The notes below the pieces were generated by a model. The model had not been told where the DNA came from. It saw only the letters and a program-made list of their open reading frames with translations, and did not search any database. This document shows, one piece after another, positions 1 to 9,212 of a stretch of DNA of 64,000 nucleotides (the first letter of the stretch is position 1; every line of letters begins with the position of its first letter). Source of the DNA: DASQMT01 sp963839615 (GTDB lineage Bacteria > Actinomycetota > Thermoleophilia > Solirubrobacterales > Solirubrobacteraceae); assembly GCA_963839615.1 (NCBI GenBank), contig CAWIVY010000007.1, positions 434,001-498,000 of the forward strand, read 5' to 3'. A program made the translations under genes and the position numbers.

Positions 1-11
1 CCGTACTGCCG

Positions 12-40
12 TTCAAGTAAAAGGCTCGCGTTCCGATACT
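12..40 (+). promoter_or_regulatory. candidate promoter of the first operon
   Basis: TTCAAG at 12-17 and GATACT at 35-40 are separated by 17 nt, and the GTG start at 47 follows six bases after the second hexamer. No Shine-Dalgarno lies in between, so a leaderless transcript is likely. The -35 match is poor, so this is a pattern-based guess. Confidence 0.35.
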
Positions 41-46
41 GGGAAC

Positions 47-1366
47 GTGCCCAACGTTCGCGAATCCCTGCCGTCGACGCCTCGCTCGGTCGCCGCGCGC
101 GGGCGCAAGCCGTGGCTCGAGCGGTGGCTCGAGACCTGCCGAGACCTCAGCGACCTGACCGCGACGCATCCGATGATGGACGCGGTGATCGACGAGATCG
201 ACGGCCGGATGATCCGCGTCGGCGATCGCTGGCTGGCCGATTTCGCGTCCTGCAACTACCTCGGCTTCGACCTCGACCGCGAGATCATCGAGTCGGTGCC
301 CGCGGCGCTGGACGCATGGGGGACCCACCCGAGCTGGTCGCGCCTGCTCGGTAGCCCGGTGCTGTACGAGCAGATCGAGGAGCGCCTCACGGAGCTGATC
401 GGGAGCGAGGACTCGCTCGTGCTGCCGACGATCACGCACATCCACATGTCGGTGATCCCGCTGCTGGCGGCCTCCGGCACGATCTTCCTCGACGAGCGGG
501 CGCACAAGACGATCTACGACGGCTGCCAGGCAGCGAAGGCACGCGGCGCCGCCGTGCGCCGCTTCCGCTTCGAGGACCCCGATCACCTCGACCAGCTGAT
601 GGCGGCCGAGCGCGATCCCAACCGCCTGGTCTGCATGGACGGCGTCAACAGCATGACGGGCAACCCGCCCGATCTCGGCGCGTTCGCCGAGGTCGCCCGG
701 CGCCATGGCGCGCTGCTCTACGTCGACGACGCGCACGGCTTCGGCGTGATCGGCGAGCGGCGGCCCGACGAGACGTCGTCGTACGGCATGCGCGGCAACA
801 GCATCGTCCGTCATGCCGGCGAGACGTACGACAACCTCGTGCTCGTCGGCGGCTTCTCGAAGGCCTACTCGTCGCTGCTGGCGTTCATCGCCTGCCCGAC
901 GGACGTCAAGCAGATGCTCAAGGTCGCAGCGTCGCCATACCTCTACTCCGGGCCGTCGCCCGTCGCGTCGCTGGCGACCGTGCTCGCCGGCTTCGACGTC
1001 AACGAGCAGCGCGGCGACGCGCTGCGCGCGCGGCTGCATGCGCTCACGGCGCGGCTGCTCGACGGAATCGCCCGGCTCGACATCGCGACGCCGAACCGCT
1101 CGGGGCTGCCGATCATCGAGATCCCGCTGCGCGACCACCGTCAGATCGCCGAGGTCGGGCGCTTCCTGTTCGAGCAGGGCGTGTACGTCACGCTCGCCGC
1201 CTACCCGCTCGTGCCGAAGGTCGAGGTCGGCTTCCGGTTCCAGCTGACGGCGGCGAACACCGAGGAAGAGGTCGACACCGCCCTGCAGGCGCTGGGGGAG
1301 CTCGCCGAGCGCGGACTGCTCTGCTCCCAGGCCGATGCAATCGGAACACTGGTCGCCGGCGACTGA
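47..1366 (+). CDS. alpha-oxoamine synthase family PLP enzyme (KBL/BioF/CqsA-like)
   Basis: A 439-aa cytosolic fold-type I PLP enzyme. The family condenses an acyl-CoA with an amino acid, losing CO2, to give an aminoketone; members include BioF, Kbl, serine palmitoyltransferase and the CAI-1 autoinducer synthase CqsA. Visible marks are CNYLGF near residue 69, the cofactor motif DDAHGFG (Asp228, His230) and the Schiff-base lysine in GGFSKAYS (Lys272). The GTG start follows a promoter-like hexamer. Its stop is one base from the next start, so it is probably cotranscribed and coupled with a c-di-GMP membrane protein. There are no biotin or threonine-catabolism genes nearby, so BioF and Kbl are not supported by context. 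The substrate cannot be told from sequence. Confidence 0.8.
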   Translation: MPNVRESLPSTPRSVAARGRKPWLERWLETCRDLSDLTATHPMMDAVIDEIDGRMIRVGDRWLADFASCNYLGFDLDREIIESVPAALDAWGTHPSWSRLLGSPVLYEQIEERLTELIGSEDSLVLPTITHIHMSVIPLLAASGTIFLDERAHKTIYDGCQAAKARGAAVRRFRFEDPDHLDQLMAAERDPNRLVCMDGVNSMTGNPPDLGAFAEVARRHGALLYVDDAHGFGVIGERRPDETSSYGMRGNSIVRHAGETYDNLVLVGGFSKAYSSLLAFIACPTDVKQMLKVAASPYLYSGPSPVASLATVLAGFDVNEQRGDALRARLHALTARLLDGIARLDIATPNRSGLPIIEIPLRDHRQIAEVGRFLFEQGVYVTLAAYPLVPKVEVGFRFQLTAANTEEEVDTALQALGELAERGLLCSQADAIGTLVAGD

Positions 1367-1367
1367 C

Positions 1368-4300
1368 ATGCGCCGCCCGCCTGCCTGGATCGCGTACCTG
1401 GCGTTCGGCGCGGTGCTGACGGCCGCCTACGTCCTGGTGCCGCCGTTCCGCGGCAGCGGGCCGATGATGAACCTCCTCGGGCTCTCCCCGGTGGTGGCGA
1501 TCTACATCGGCGTGAGGATGCACAGGCCGCGCTCGATCGCGCCCTGGACCCTGTTCGCGGTCGGATTCGCGCTGTTCTGGCTCGGCGACCTCTACACGTA
1601 CAGCTACCCGCTGCTGCTGAACCGCGACGTCCCGTTCCCTTCGCTCGGCGATGCCGCCTACGTGCTCGTTTACCCCGTGCTGATGGCCGGGTTGCTGACG
1701 CTGATCTGGCGCCGCAGCAGTCGCGGCGACCGCGGCGGCGTGATCGACGGGCTGATCCTGACGGTCGGGCTCTCGCTGCCGCAGTGGATCGCGCTGATGG
1801 CGCCGTACCTGCACGACGACGAGCTGTCGACGGTCGCCAAGCTGGTGTCGATCGCATATCCGCTCGGGGACGTGCTGCTGCTCGCGGCGGCGATCCGGCT
1901 CACGCTCGACGGCGGCCGGCGCTCGCCCGCGTTCTACCTGGTCAGCTCGAGCATCGTCCTGTTGCTGGCGACCGACTTCGTCTACGGCCTGCTGATCCTC
2001 CACGGCACCTACGTCCACCAGCTCTGGCTCGACGTCGGCTGGATCGGCTTCTACCTCTTGTGGGGCGCGGCGGCACTGCATCCGTCGATGGGGCAGATCG
2101 AGCAGCGGTCGGCCCGTCGCGACCCGATGCTGACGCGATTCCGGCTGGCGCTGCTGACGTGCGCGTCGCTGGTCGCGCCGGCGATCAGCCTCGTGCACGA
2201 CTTCCAGCGCCGCGACATCGACATGATCATGGTGACGGCCGCCTCGATCACCCTCTTCGGCCTCGTCGTCGTGCGGATGGCCGGGCTGGTCCGCCAGCAG
2301 GAGCGCTCGCTCTCGCGCGAGCGGATGCTCTCGACCGCCGGTGCCGCGCTCGTAGGGGCGGCCAGCCGGGCGGAGATCCACGATGTCGCGGTGGACTCGG
2401 CGCGCTCGCTCGCGGGGGAGACGGCCACGGCGCTGCTCTGCAGCGTCGGCGAGGACGACAGCCTCGAGCTGCTCGCGGCCGCGGGCGATCACGTTCCGGG
2501 CGCCGCACCGCCCGGCCCCGACGCGGCCTCGATCGTCGAGATCACGCCGCGCCGTGGCACGACCAAGCGGCTCGTCGTCGCGGCTCCGGGGCGGCCCGCT
2601 CCGTCGGTCGAGGCTGCGCTCCGAGCGCTGGCCACGCAGGTGGCGCTCGCCCTCGACAGCATCGCGCTCACCGAGGAGATGCACCGGCGGCGCAGCGAAG
2701 CCCGCTTCGGCTCGCTCGTGCAGCACTCGAGCGATCTCATCACCGTGCTCGGTCCCGGCGGGGAGATCGGCTACCAGAGCCCATCGATCGAGCGCGTGCT
2801 CGGCTACACGCCCGAGCAGGTCGTCGGCCGCTTCTTCGAGGAGCTGGTCGAGGCCGGCGACCGCGGCCGGCTCGCCCGGCTCGTCGCCTCCGCGGTCGCC
2901 GACGACGCCGAGCGCGGACAGGCGATCGAGTGCACGCTCGTGCACCGCGACGGCGAGGAGCGCGCGTTCGAGATCCTCATGACCAACCTGCTCGACGACG
3001 AGCACGTCGGCGGCATCGTGCTCAACAGCCGCGATGTCAGCGAGCGCAAGGTCTTCGAGGAGCAACTCGCCCATCAGGCCTTCCACGACGGTGTGACGGG
3101 GCTGGCCAACCGCGCGCTGTTCGCCGAGCGCGTGCGTCACGCGATCGCCCGGAGCGGGCGGGAGCGGCGCGGGCTGGCAGTGATCTTCCTCGATCTCGAC
3201 GACTTCAAGACGATCAACGACAGCCTCGGACACGCCGCCGGTGACGACGTGCTGGTCGAGGTGGCGCGCCGTCTCGACGAGAGCATCCGCGGCGCGGACA
3301 CGGCCGCGCGCTTCGGCGGCGACGAGTTCGCGGTGCTGCTCGAGGACGTCGAGAACTCCCAGGAGGCTGCCGACACAGCCGAGCGGATCCTCGAAGCGCT
3401 CGCCGTGCCGCTGCGCGCCGGCCACAAGGAGATCGCGCTGCGCTGCAGCCTCGGCATCTCGGTCGCCGAGCACGAGTCGGGCACCGACGCCGACGAGATG
3501 ATCCGCGACGCCGACTCGGCGATGTACATCGCCAAGCGCGACGGCAAGGGCGGCTACCGCTTGTTCGAGCCGGCCATGCACGAGGGCGTGCTCGCCCGGC
3601 TCGAGCTGCGCACCGACCTGCAGCGCGCGCTCGCCACCGAGCAGCTCGAGCTGCACTACCAGCCGGTCGTGCGACTCGAGGACGGCGACGTGATCGGCGT
3701 CGAGGCGCTGCTGCGCTGGCGCCATCCCGAGCGCGGGCTGATCCCGCCGGACAGCTTCATCCCGATCGCCGAGGAGACGGGCCTGATCGTGCCGATCGGG
3801 CGCTGGGTGCTGCGCGAGGGCTGCCGGCACGCGAAGCGCATCCTCAGCACGCTCAACCCGCTGCACCAGCCGTCGATGAGCATCAACCTGTCGCTGAAGC
3901 AGATCCAGCACTCCGACATCGTGGCCGACGTCCGCGACGCGCTCACGGAGTCGGGTCTGGACCCGCGCTGCCTGACGCTCGAGATCACCGAGACGGTCCT
4001 GATGGACGACACCGACCTCGCCGTCGAGCGCCTGCGCGAGCTCAAGCAGCTCGGCGTGAGGCTCGCGCTCGACGACTTCGGGACCGGTTACTCGTCCCTG
4101 AGCTACCTGAGCCGCTTCCCGGTCGACATCCTCAAGATGGACCGCTCGTTCCTGCGCGAGGGCGCGACGCCCGATGCATCGAGCCTCGCGACCGCCGTGG
4201 TCGCCCTCGGCGCGACGCTCGACCTCGAGGTCGTGGCGGAGGGGATCGAGTTCCCGGAGCAGTGGCACTCGCTGCGCGCCCTCGGATGCGAGATGGGCCA

Positions 4301-4391
4301 GGGCTTCTACTTCGCCCATCCCATGGACGTCGACGCGACCCTGGAGTTCCTCGCGGCGCGCACGGAGGCGCGCGCCGTCGATGCTACATAG
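1368..4391 (+). CDS. multi-pass membrane PAS-GGDEF-EAL cyclic di-GMP protein
   Basis: A 1007-aa integral membrane signalling protein. Residues about 1-315 hold roughly nine hydrophobic segments, then a GAF-like stretch (about 330-430), a PAS domain (about 440-560), a GGDEF diguanylate cyclase domain with an intact GGDEF at 650-654, and an EAL phosphodiesterase domain with intact EAL at 779-781 and the DDFGTGYSS motif. Both active sites look complete, so it could make or break c-di-GMP depending on its input. An in-frame ATG at 1335 exists, but the ATG at 1368, one base after the upstream stop, fits better. The membrane region resembles no sensor family I can name. Its 3' end overlaps the MFS gene by 11 bp. 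Confidence 0.88.
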   Translation: MRRPPAWIAYLAFGAVLTAAYVLVPPFRGSGPMMNLLGLSPVVAIYIGVRMHRPRSIAPWTLFAVGFALFWLGDLYTYSYPLLLNRDVPFPSLGDAAYVLVYPVLMAGLLTLIWRRSSRGDRGGVIDGLILTVGLSLPQWIALMAPYLHDDELSTVAKLVSIAYPLGDVLLLAAAIRLTLDGGRRSPAFYLVSSSIVLLLATDFVYGLLILHGTYVHQLWLDVGWIGFYLLWGAAALHPSMGQIEQRSARRDPMLTRFRLALLTCASLVAPAISLVHDFQRRDIDMIMVTAASITLFGLVVVRMAGLVRQQERSLSRERMLSTAGAALVGAASRAEIHDVAVDSARSLAGETATALLCSVGEDDSLELLAAAGDHVPGAAPPGPDAASIVEITPRRGTTKRLVVAAPGRPAPSVEAALRALATQVALALDSIALTEEMHRRRSEARFGSLVQHSSDLITVLGPGGEIGYQSPSIERVLGYTPEQVVGRFFEELVEAGDRGRLARLVASAVADDAERGQAIECTLVHRDGEERAFEILMTNLLDDEHVGGIVLNSRDVSERKVFEEQLAHQAFHDGVTGLANRALFAERVRHAIARSGRERRGLAVIFLDLDDFKTINDSLGHAAGDDVLVEVARRLDESIRGADTAARFGGDEFAVLLEDVENSQEAADTAERILEALAVPLRAGHKEIALRCSLGISVAEHESGTDADEMIRDADSAMYIAKRDGKGGYRLFEPAMHEGVLARLELRTDLQRALATEQLELHYQPVVRLEDGDVIGVEALLRWRHPERGLIPPDSFIPIAEETGLIVPIGRWVLREGCRHAKRILSTLNPLHQPSMSINLSLKQIQHSDIVADVRDALTESGLDPRCLTLEITETVLMDDTDLAVERLRELKQLGVRLALDDFGTGYSSLSYLSRFPVDILKMDRSFLREGATPDASSLATAVVALGATLDLEVVAEGIEFPEQWHSLRALGCEMGQGFYFAHPMDVDATLEFLAARTEARAVDAT

Positions 4392-5718
4392 CCACGAGGG
4401 GCTCGACCCGGCCGGCGGCTACGACCGCGCCGGACTGCTGACGCCGCTGCGCGACCGCGACTTCCGCCTCCTCTGGAGCGGGATGTGCGTCTCGTTGATG
4501 GGCGACGGCGCGTTCCTCGTCGCGCTCGCCTGGCAGGTCTACGAGCTGTCGGACACCGCGACCGCGATGTCGCTCGTCGGCATCGCCATGACCGTGCCGA
4601 CGATCGTCTTCCTGCTGGTCGGCGGCGTCGCCAGCGACCGGTTCGATCGCCGCCGGATCATGCTCGCCTCCGACCTGCTGCGCTTCGTCGCGGTGGGGCT
4701 GCTGGCCGTGCTCTCGATCACGGGCATGATCGAGATCTGGCACATCATCGTGCTGGTCGTCTTCTACGGCGCCGGGGCTGCCTTCTTCGCGCCGGCGTTC
4801 GATGCGATCGTCCCCGAGCTGCTGCCGGCCGAGCGGCTGCCCCAGGCGAACGCCCTCGACCAGATGGTGCGCCCGATCGCGATGCGGCTCGCCGGCCCGG
4901 CGCTGGGCGGCGTGGTGATCGGCGCCTTCGGGACGGGCACGGCTTTCGCGCTCGATGCCACGACGTTCCTCGTCTCCGCCGGGGCGCTGCTGGCGATGCG
5001 CCCGCGCGCCGAACGGCCCGCCTCGGCCGGCGCGACCATGCTCGGCGACCTGCGGGAGGGGTGGAGCTTCGTGCGTCGCCGTTCCTGGCTGTGGGCGACC
5101 TTCGGGAGCGCCGCGATCGCGTACCTGCTGTTCATGGGCCCGGTGGAGGTCCTGCTGCCGCTGCTCCTCAAGCACGAGCTGCACGGGACGGCGACCGAGC
5201 TCGGGCTCGTGTTCGCGGCCGGCGGGCTCGGCTCCGTGGCCTGCGCGGTGGTGCTCGGCCGCCGCGGGATCCCGCGGCGCAACGTCACGTTCATGTACGT
5301 GGTCTGGACGCTCGCGACGCTCGGGGTAGCGGGCTACGGGTTGTCGACCGCCGTGTGGCAGCTGATGCTCGCCTGCATGATCTTCAACGGCTTCGAGACC
5401 GCCGGCACGATCGTCTGGGCGACGATGAAGCAGCGCCATGTCCCGGCCGCCATGCTCGGCCGGGTCTCGAGCCTCGACTGGCTCATCTCGATCGGGCTGC
5501 TGCCCCTGTCCTTCGCGCTCACCGGCCCGGTGAGCGCGGCGATCGGCGTCCGCGCGACGTTCGTCGCCGCGGGCGTGCTTGGCGCGGCGGTCACGTTCGC
5601 CGCGCTGTTCATCCGCGGCGTCCGCAGCATCGAGGATCCCGCACGCACGGAGCACGTCGGCGGGGTGGGTCCGGCGCGCGAGCAGTCCGTGGTCGTCGTC
5701 GCCTCCGCGGGCCCATAG
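4381..5718 (+). CDS. MFS transporter, probable exporter
   Basis: A 445-aa major facilitator protein with about 12 membrane segments, of the enterobactin-exporter-like (MFS_3) type. The family signature between helices 2 and 3 is seen as GGVASDRFDRRRIM. The ATG at 4381 lies inside the end of the GGDEF-EAL gene (11-bp overlap), so translation is probably coupled. The cargo is unknown. Because it sits in the same transcript as an aminoketone-forming enzyme and a membrane signalling protein, export of that enzyme's product is a reasonable but untested inference. Confidence 0.85.
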   Translation: MLHSHEGLDPAGGYDRAGLLTPLRDRDFRLLWSGMCVSLMGDGAFLVALAWQVYELSDTATAMSLVGIAMTVPTIVFLLVGGVASDRFDRRRIMLASDLLRFVAVGLLAVLSITGMIEIWHIIVLVVFYGAGAAFFAPAFDAIVPELLPAERLPQANALDQMVRPIAMRLAGPALGGVVIGAFGTGTAFALDATTFLVSAGALLAMRPRAERPASAGATMLGDLREGWSFVRRRSWLWATFGSAAIAYLLFMGPVEVLLPLLLKHELHGTATELGLVFAAGGLGSVACAVVLGRRGIPRRNVTFMYVVWTLATLGVAGYGLSTAVWQLMLACMIFNGFETAGTIVWATMKQRHVPAAMLGRVSSLDWLISIGLLPLSFALTGPVSAAIGVRATFVAAGVLGAAVTFAALFIRGVRSIEDPARTEHVGGVGPAREQSVVVVASAGP

Positions 5719-5743
5719 CGCACCGTCGCGGGCGGTGAGCCCG

Positions 5744-5749
5744 TACCCT
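5744..5749 (+). promoter_or_regulatory. candidate -10 element of menF
   Basis: TACCCT ends seven bases before the GTG start at 5757, with no Shine-Dalgarno between, as expected for a leaderless transcript. No convincing -35 was seen. Confidence 0.4.
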
Positions 5750-5756
5750 GGTCCGG

Positions 5757-7219
5757 GTGACGGCACTCGCGCGCACGACCGACCGCGGCCTGGCGCTCTA
5801 CGGCGCCGCACGCGCCGAGCTGCTGCTGCGCTGCGAGCGCGCCGTGCTGCGCGCGCGCCGCGAGGGCGGCAGCGTACTCGCGGGTCTGACTGTGCGCGTC
5901 GGCGCCGGGGTCGACCCGAGCGCGATCGTGTTCGCCTCGCGCGGCCCGGATGACGACTGGTTCTGCTTCGAGCAGCCCGACCGCGACCGCGCGGCGCTCG
6001 CGACGCTCGGGTGCGTCGACGCGGCTCGATCCTGCCCCCGGAGAGAACAGCGGCGGCGACAAGCGCTTCTCCGCCGCCGCGGCGGCCTGGCGCGAACTCG
6101 CCGGACGGGCCGTCTGCGACCCGCCGGATGGCCCGGCAGGCGCGGGGCTGATCGCCGTCGGCGGCTTCGCGTTCGCTCCCGGCGGCGGCGCGGCGCCGCA
6201 CTGGGCGCGCTTCGGCGCCGCCGGGCTGAGCGTGCCCGAGCTCGCGCTCGCGCGGCGAGGGCGCGACGTGCGGCTCACGGTCGCCGTGCTCGCCGCGCCC
6301 GACGACGTCCCGGATGATCTCGTCGCACGGGTCGAGCGCAGGCTCGCGGCGACGCGCGAGCAACCGCTGCCGCTGCTCGACCCGGCGCCGGCCGGGCGCT
6401 TCCGGATCGCCTCCACGGCGCCGCCGGAGCACTACGAGGCCGCGGTGGCGCGCGCCGTCGAGCGGATCCAGGCGGGCGCCTTCGAGAAGATCGTGCTGGC
6501 ACGGGAGGTCGCCGTGCACGCCCCGGCGCCGCACGACACCGCCGCCGTCTTCGGCGTGCTGCGCGCCGGCTTCGGGTCCTGCTTCGTCTACTGCGCGGGC
6601 CGCGGCGACACCGCGTTCGTCGGCGCGTCGCCCGAGCTGCTCGTGCGCAGGGAGGGCCTGCGCGCGTCGACCGTCGCGCTCGCCGGCTCGACGCGTCGGT
6701 CGGCCGATCCCGCCGTCGACACGCACCTAGGCGAGCAGCTGCTGCACTCCGAGAAGGACCGCGAGGAGCAGGCGATCGTGACCCGCCGGATCGCGCGGGC
6801 GCTCAAGCCGCTCAGCGTCTGGGTCGCGGCGCCGGACGAGCCGGGCATCGTGCGGGTGGCGAACATCCAGCACCTCGCCACGCCGATCCGCGCCCAGCTG
6901 ACACAACCGCGCGGCGCGCTGGAGCTGGCCGGTCTGCTGCACCCGACGCCGGCTGTCGGCGCCGAGCCGCACGCCACGGCCGCGCCGCTGATCCCCGCGC
7001 TCGAAGGGCTCGACCGCGGCTGGTACGCCGGTCCGGTCGGCTGGACCGACGCGAACGAGGACGGCGAGTTCTGCGTCGCGCTGCGCTGCGCGCTGCTGCG
7101 CGGAGCCGAGGCGCGGCTCTATGCCGGCGTCGGGGTCGTGCGCGACTCCGATCCCGCCGCGGAGCTGGCGGAGACCGAGGTCAAGCTCGGCGCGCTCCTG
7201 CCGGTCCTCTCGGTGCTAG
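5757..7219 (+). pseudogene. menF: isochorismate synthase, frameshifted in this sequence
   Basis: Isochorismate synthase converts chorismate to isochorismate, the first step of menaquinone synthesis. The N-terminal part reads from GTG 5757 in one frame to about 6020 (LATLGC), and the rest reads in the next frame. That second part has family motifs FEKIVLAREV, VGASPELLV, HPTPAVG, DRGWYAGPVGW and the C-terminal AELAETEVKLGALLPVL. Removing one base around 6004-6030, for example in the GCGGCTC stretch, restores one frame. The corrected frame has no stop at the natural end (about 7200) and runs on antisense to the next gene; a TAG at 7217-7219 lies one frame over, so a second one-base error may exist. 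Homology is clear; whether the gene is truly broken is not. Confidence 0.75.
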
Positions 7220-7485
7220 ACGCGGCGCTTGCGCCAGACCTCGAGCACCTCGCGCACGCTCGCCGTGCGGTAGGAGATGCGCGAGTCCAGCGGGCGCACG
7301 ACCAGCTCGAAGCGGCCCGTCTCGAGCTGCTCGAGCTCGGTCACCAGCGCGTGGAAGCGGCGGCCCTTCTTGTCGACGAGCACGATGTCGCCGGCGCCGA
7401 TGCGCTTCGACGTCTGACGCTGCGGCTCGGCGTGGGCCGCCGCCGGCGTCGCGTCCAGGGTCTCGATCAGTCGCTGCTGTGCCAT
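7216..7485 (-). CDS. 89-aa conserved-looking protein in the men cluster
   Basis: I do not recognise this gene. It encodes 89 residues, starts 11 bp after the menD stop on the same strand and so is probably in the menD transcript. The N-terminus (about 30 residues) is Ala/Gln-rich; then comes a compact part beginning GAGDIVLVDKKGRRFHALV, alternating hydrophobic and charged, ending in a basic WRKRRV tail. The GDxVLxxDxKGR pattern recalls the small beta-barrel at the start of actinobacterial tRNA m1A58 methyltransferases, a weak resemblance only. Its TAG stop lies in a CTAG shared with a TAG on the other strand at the expected menF end. Confidence 0.65.
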   Translation of the reverse strand: MAQQRLIETLDATPAAAHAEPQRQTSKRIGAGDIVLVDKKGRRFHALVTELEQLETGRFELVVRPLDSRISYRTASVREVLEVWRKRRV

Positions 7486-7496
7486 CGCCACGAACG

Positions 7497-9200
7497 CTAG
7501 ACGGCGGTCCGGACGGCCTCCCAGACGCGGCGATGCAGCCCCACGTTCTGCCCGCGATCGGTGCGCACGTGGATCAGCGTGGTGCGATCGCGCGCGAGCG
7601 CCCGATCGAGCGCCGAGGCAAGCTCCGCGGGGGTCGAGACGGGGTCGTGGACGAGCCCGTAGAGCGCTGCGGCGTGGGCGAAGTCGAGTCCGTGCGGCGT
7701 CGCGACGTGGCGCTCGTAGTCCTCGCCCTCGCCGGCGACGGGGAGGAAGTCGAAGATCCCGCCGCCGTCGTTGTCGAGCAGCACGATGGTCAGCGGGAGG
7801 CCCAGCCGGCCCGCAGCCAGCAGCCCGCCGAGGTCGTGCGCGAGCGCGACGTCGCCGATCAGCAGCACGGTCGATCCGTTCGAGCCGGCGGCCACGCCGA
7901 ACGCCGTCGAGACGGTCCCGTCGATCCCGTTCGCGCCACGGTTCGAGAGCACGCGGGGCGGGTCCGGCCGCGCAGGGAAGAACGTCTCGACGTCGCGGAT
8001 CGGCATCGAGGACGCCACGACCAGCGTCGCGTCCGCCGGCAGCCGCGCCCCGAGCTCGGCGGCCACGCGGGGCTCGCTCAGCTCGTCGAGCGCCGCCGCG
8101 ATCGCCGCTGCGGCGGCACGGTCGGGCGCCGTCCAGGACTCGAGCCAACTGTCGTCGCGCGACCCGCTCGGGAGCGCCTCGATCACGGCCCTGGGGTCGG
8201 CCGCCAGGAACACCGCGGCCGCGCCGGCCGGATCCTGCCAGGCGTTCTCGGGGTCGAGCGCGATCTGCAGCGTCTCGCCGCCGAGCCCTGCCAGCCACTG
8301 GCGCAGCGGCTTCGACGTCGGCAGGTCGCCGACGCGCAGCACGAGCTCCGGCGCGCGTTCCGCGCCCCACTCGGGATCGCGCAGCAGCGCGTCGTAGTGC
8401 GCGATCGCGGCCGGCCCGCGGCGCGCCCCCGAGGTCGGCTCGGCGAGCAGCGGCAGCCCGGCGCGCTCGGCGAAGTCCGCGAGCGCGGGGCCGAGCAGCG
8501 GGTCCCGCTCGGCGCGCCCGGCGACGATCAGCGCGCGCGGCCGGCGCTCGAGCTCGCGTGGGATACAGGTGCCAGCCCCTTGGATCCCACGGGAGCGCGT
8601 GACCCACGGGCGGCCGTCCGGCCGGCCGCCGCCGCCGGGCTCGTCGGGCGGCAGCGGCTCGCCGAGCACGAGCGGCTCGCGCAGCGAGAAGTTCAGGTGC
8701 ACCGGGCCGGGGCGGCCCTCCAGCGCGGTCCAGAACGCGCGGCAGGCCAGGCCGCGCAGCCAGCGGATCCGCTCGGGCGTCGCCGGGTGGTCGTCGACCT
8801 CGCGAAACCACTTCGCGGCGCCGCCGTAGAGCTTGACCTGGTCGATCGTCTGGCCGGCGCCGACGTCGCGCAGCTCCGGCGGGCGGTCCGCGGTGAGCAC
8901 GATCAGCGGCACGCGCGCCTCGCGCGCCTCGATGACCGCGGGCGCGTAGTTGGCCGCGGCGGTTCCCGACGTGCACGCGAGCGCCACGGGCAGCCCGCTC
9001 GCCTTGGCCAGGCCGAGCGCGAAGAACCCGCCGCAGCGCTCGTCGATGTGCGAGGTCGAGCGCAGCCGCCGCTCGCGCACGAGCGACAGCACCAGCGGCG
9101 TCGAGCGTGAGCCCGGCGACGTGCACGCGTCGCGCAGCCCGCAGCGCGCGAGCTCGTCGACGAATGCGCGCAGGTTCAGGTAGGTGTCGAGCGCTGTCAT
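7497..9200 (-). CDS. menD: SEPHCHC synthase (2-succinyl-5-enolpyruvyl-6-hydroxy-3-cyclohexene-1-carboxylate synthase)
   Basis: A 567-aa thiamine-diphosphate enzyme that adds the succinyl semialdehyde unit from 2-oxoglutarate to isochorismate. The N-terminal pyrimidine-binding domain shows SPGSRSTPL and the CTSGTAAANYAPAV stretch; the C-terminal ThDP/metal region shows GDVALAHDLGGL followed by LDNDGGGIFDFLP. Length is normal for MenD. The ATG at 9200 begins MTALDTYLNLRAFVDEL, a typical MenD start. The menH start codon lies only 12 bp away on the other strand, so the two genes must be served by promoters lying inside each other's 5' ends. Confidence 0.93.
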   Translation of the reverse strand: MTALDTYLNLRAFVDELARCGLRDACTSPGSRSTPLVLSLVRERRLRSTSHIDERCGGFFALGLAKASGLPVALACTSGTAAANYAPAVIEAREARVPLIVLTADRPPELRDVGAGQTIDQVKLYGGAAKWFREVDDHPATPERIRWLRGLACRAFWTALEGRPGPVHLNFSLREPLVLGEPLPPDEPGGGGRPDGRPWVTRSRGIQGAGTCIPRELERRPRALIVAGRAERDPLLGPALADFAERAGLPLLAEPTSGARRGPAAIAHYDALLRDPEWGAERAPELVLRVGDLPTSKPLRQWLAGLGGETLQIALDPENAWQDPAGAAAVFLAADPRAVIEALPSGSRDDSWLESWTAPDRAAAAAIAAALDELSEPRVAAELGARLPADATLVVASSMPIRDVETFFPARPDPPRVLSNRGANGIDGTVSTAFGVAAGSNGSTVLLIGDVALAHDLGGLLAAGRLGLPLTIVLLDNDGGGIFDFLPVAGEGEDYERHVATPHGLDFAHAAALYGLVHDPVSTPAELASALDRALARDRTTLIHVRTDRGQNVGLHRRVWEAVRTAV

Positions 9201-9212
9201 GGTTCCGAGGCG

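Noticed and set aside
1188..4319. Very long open frames opposite real genes (for example over 1000 codons opposite the GGDEF-EAL gene)
   Set aside because: They mirror the codon bias of the real genes, are almost pure Arg/Ala/Gly/Asp without domains, and have no start signals. GC-rich DNA gives such frames everywhere.
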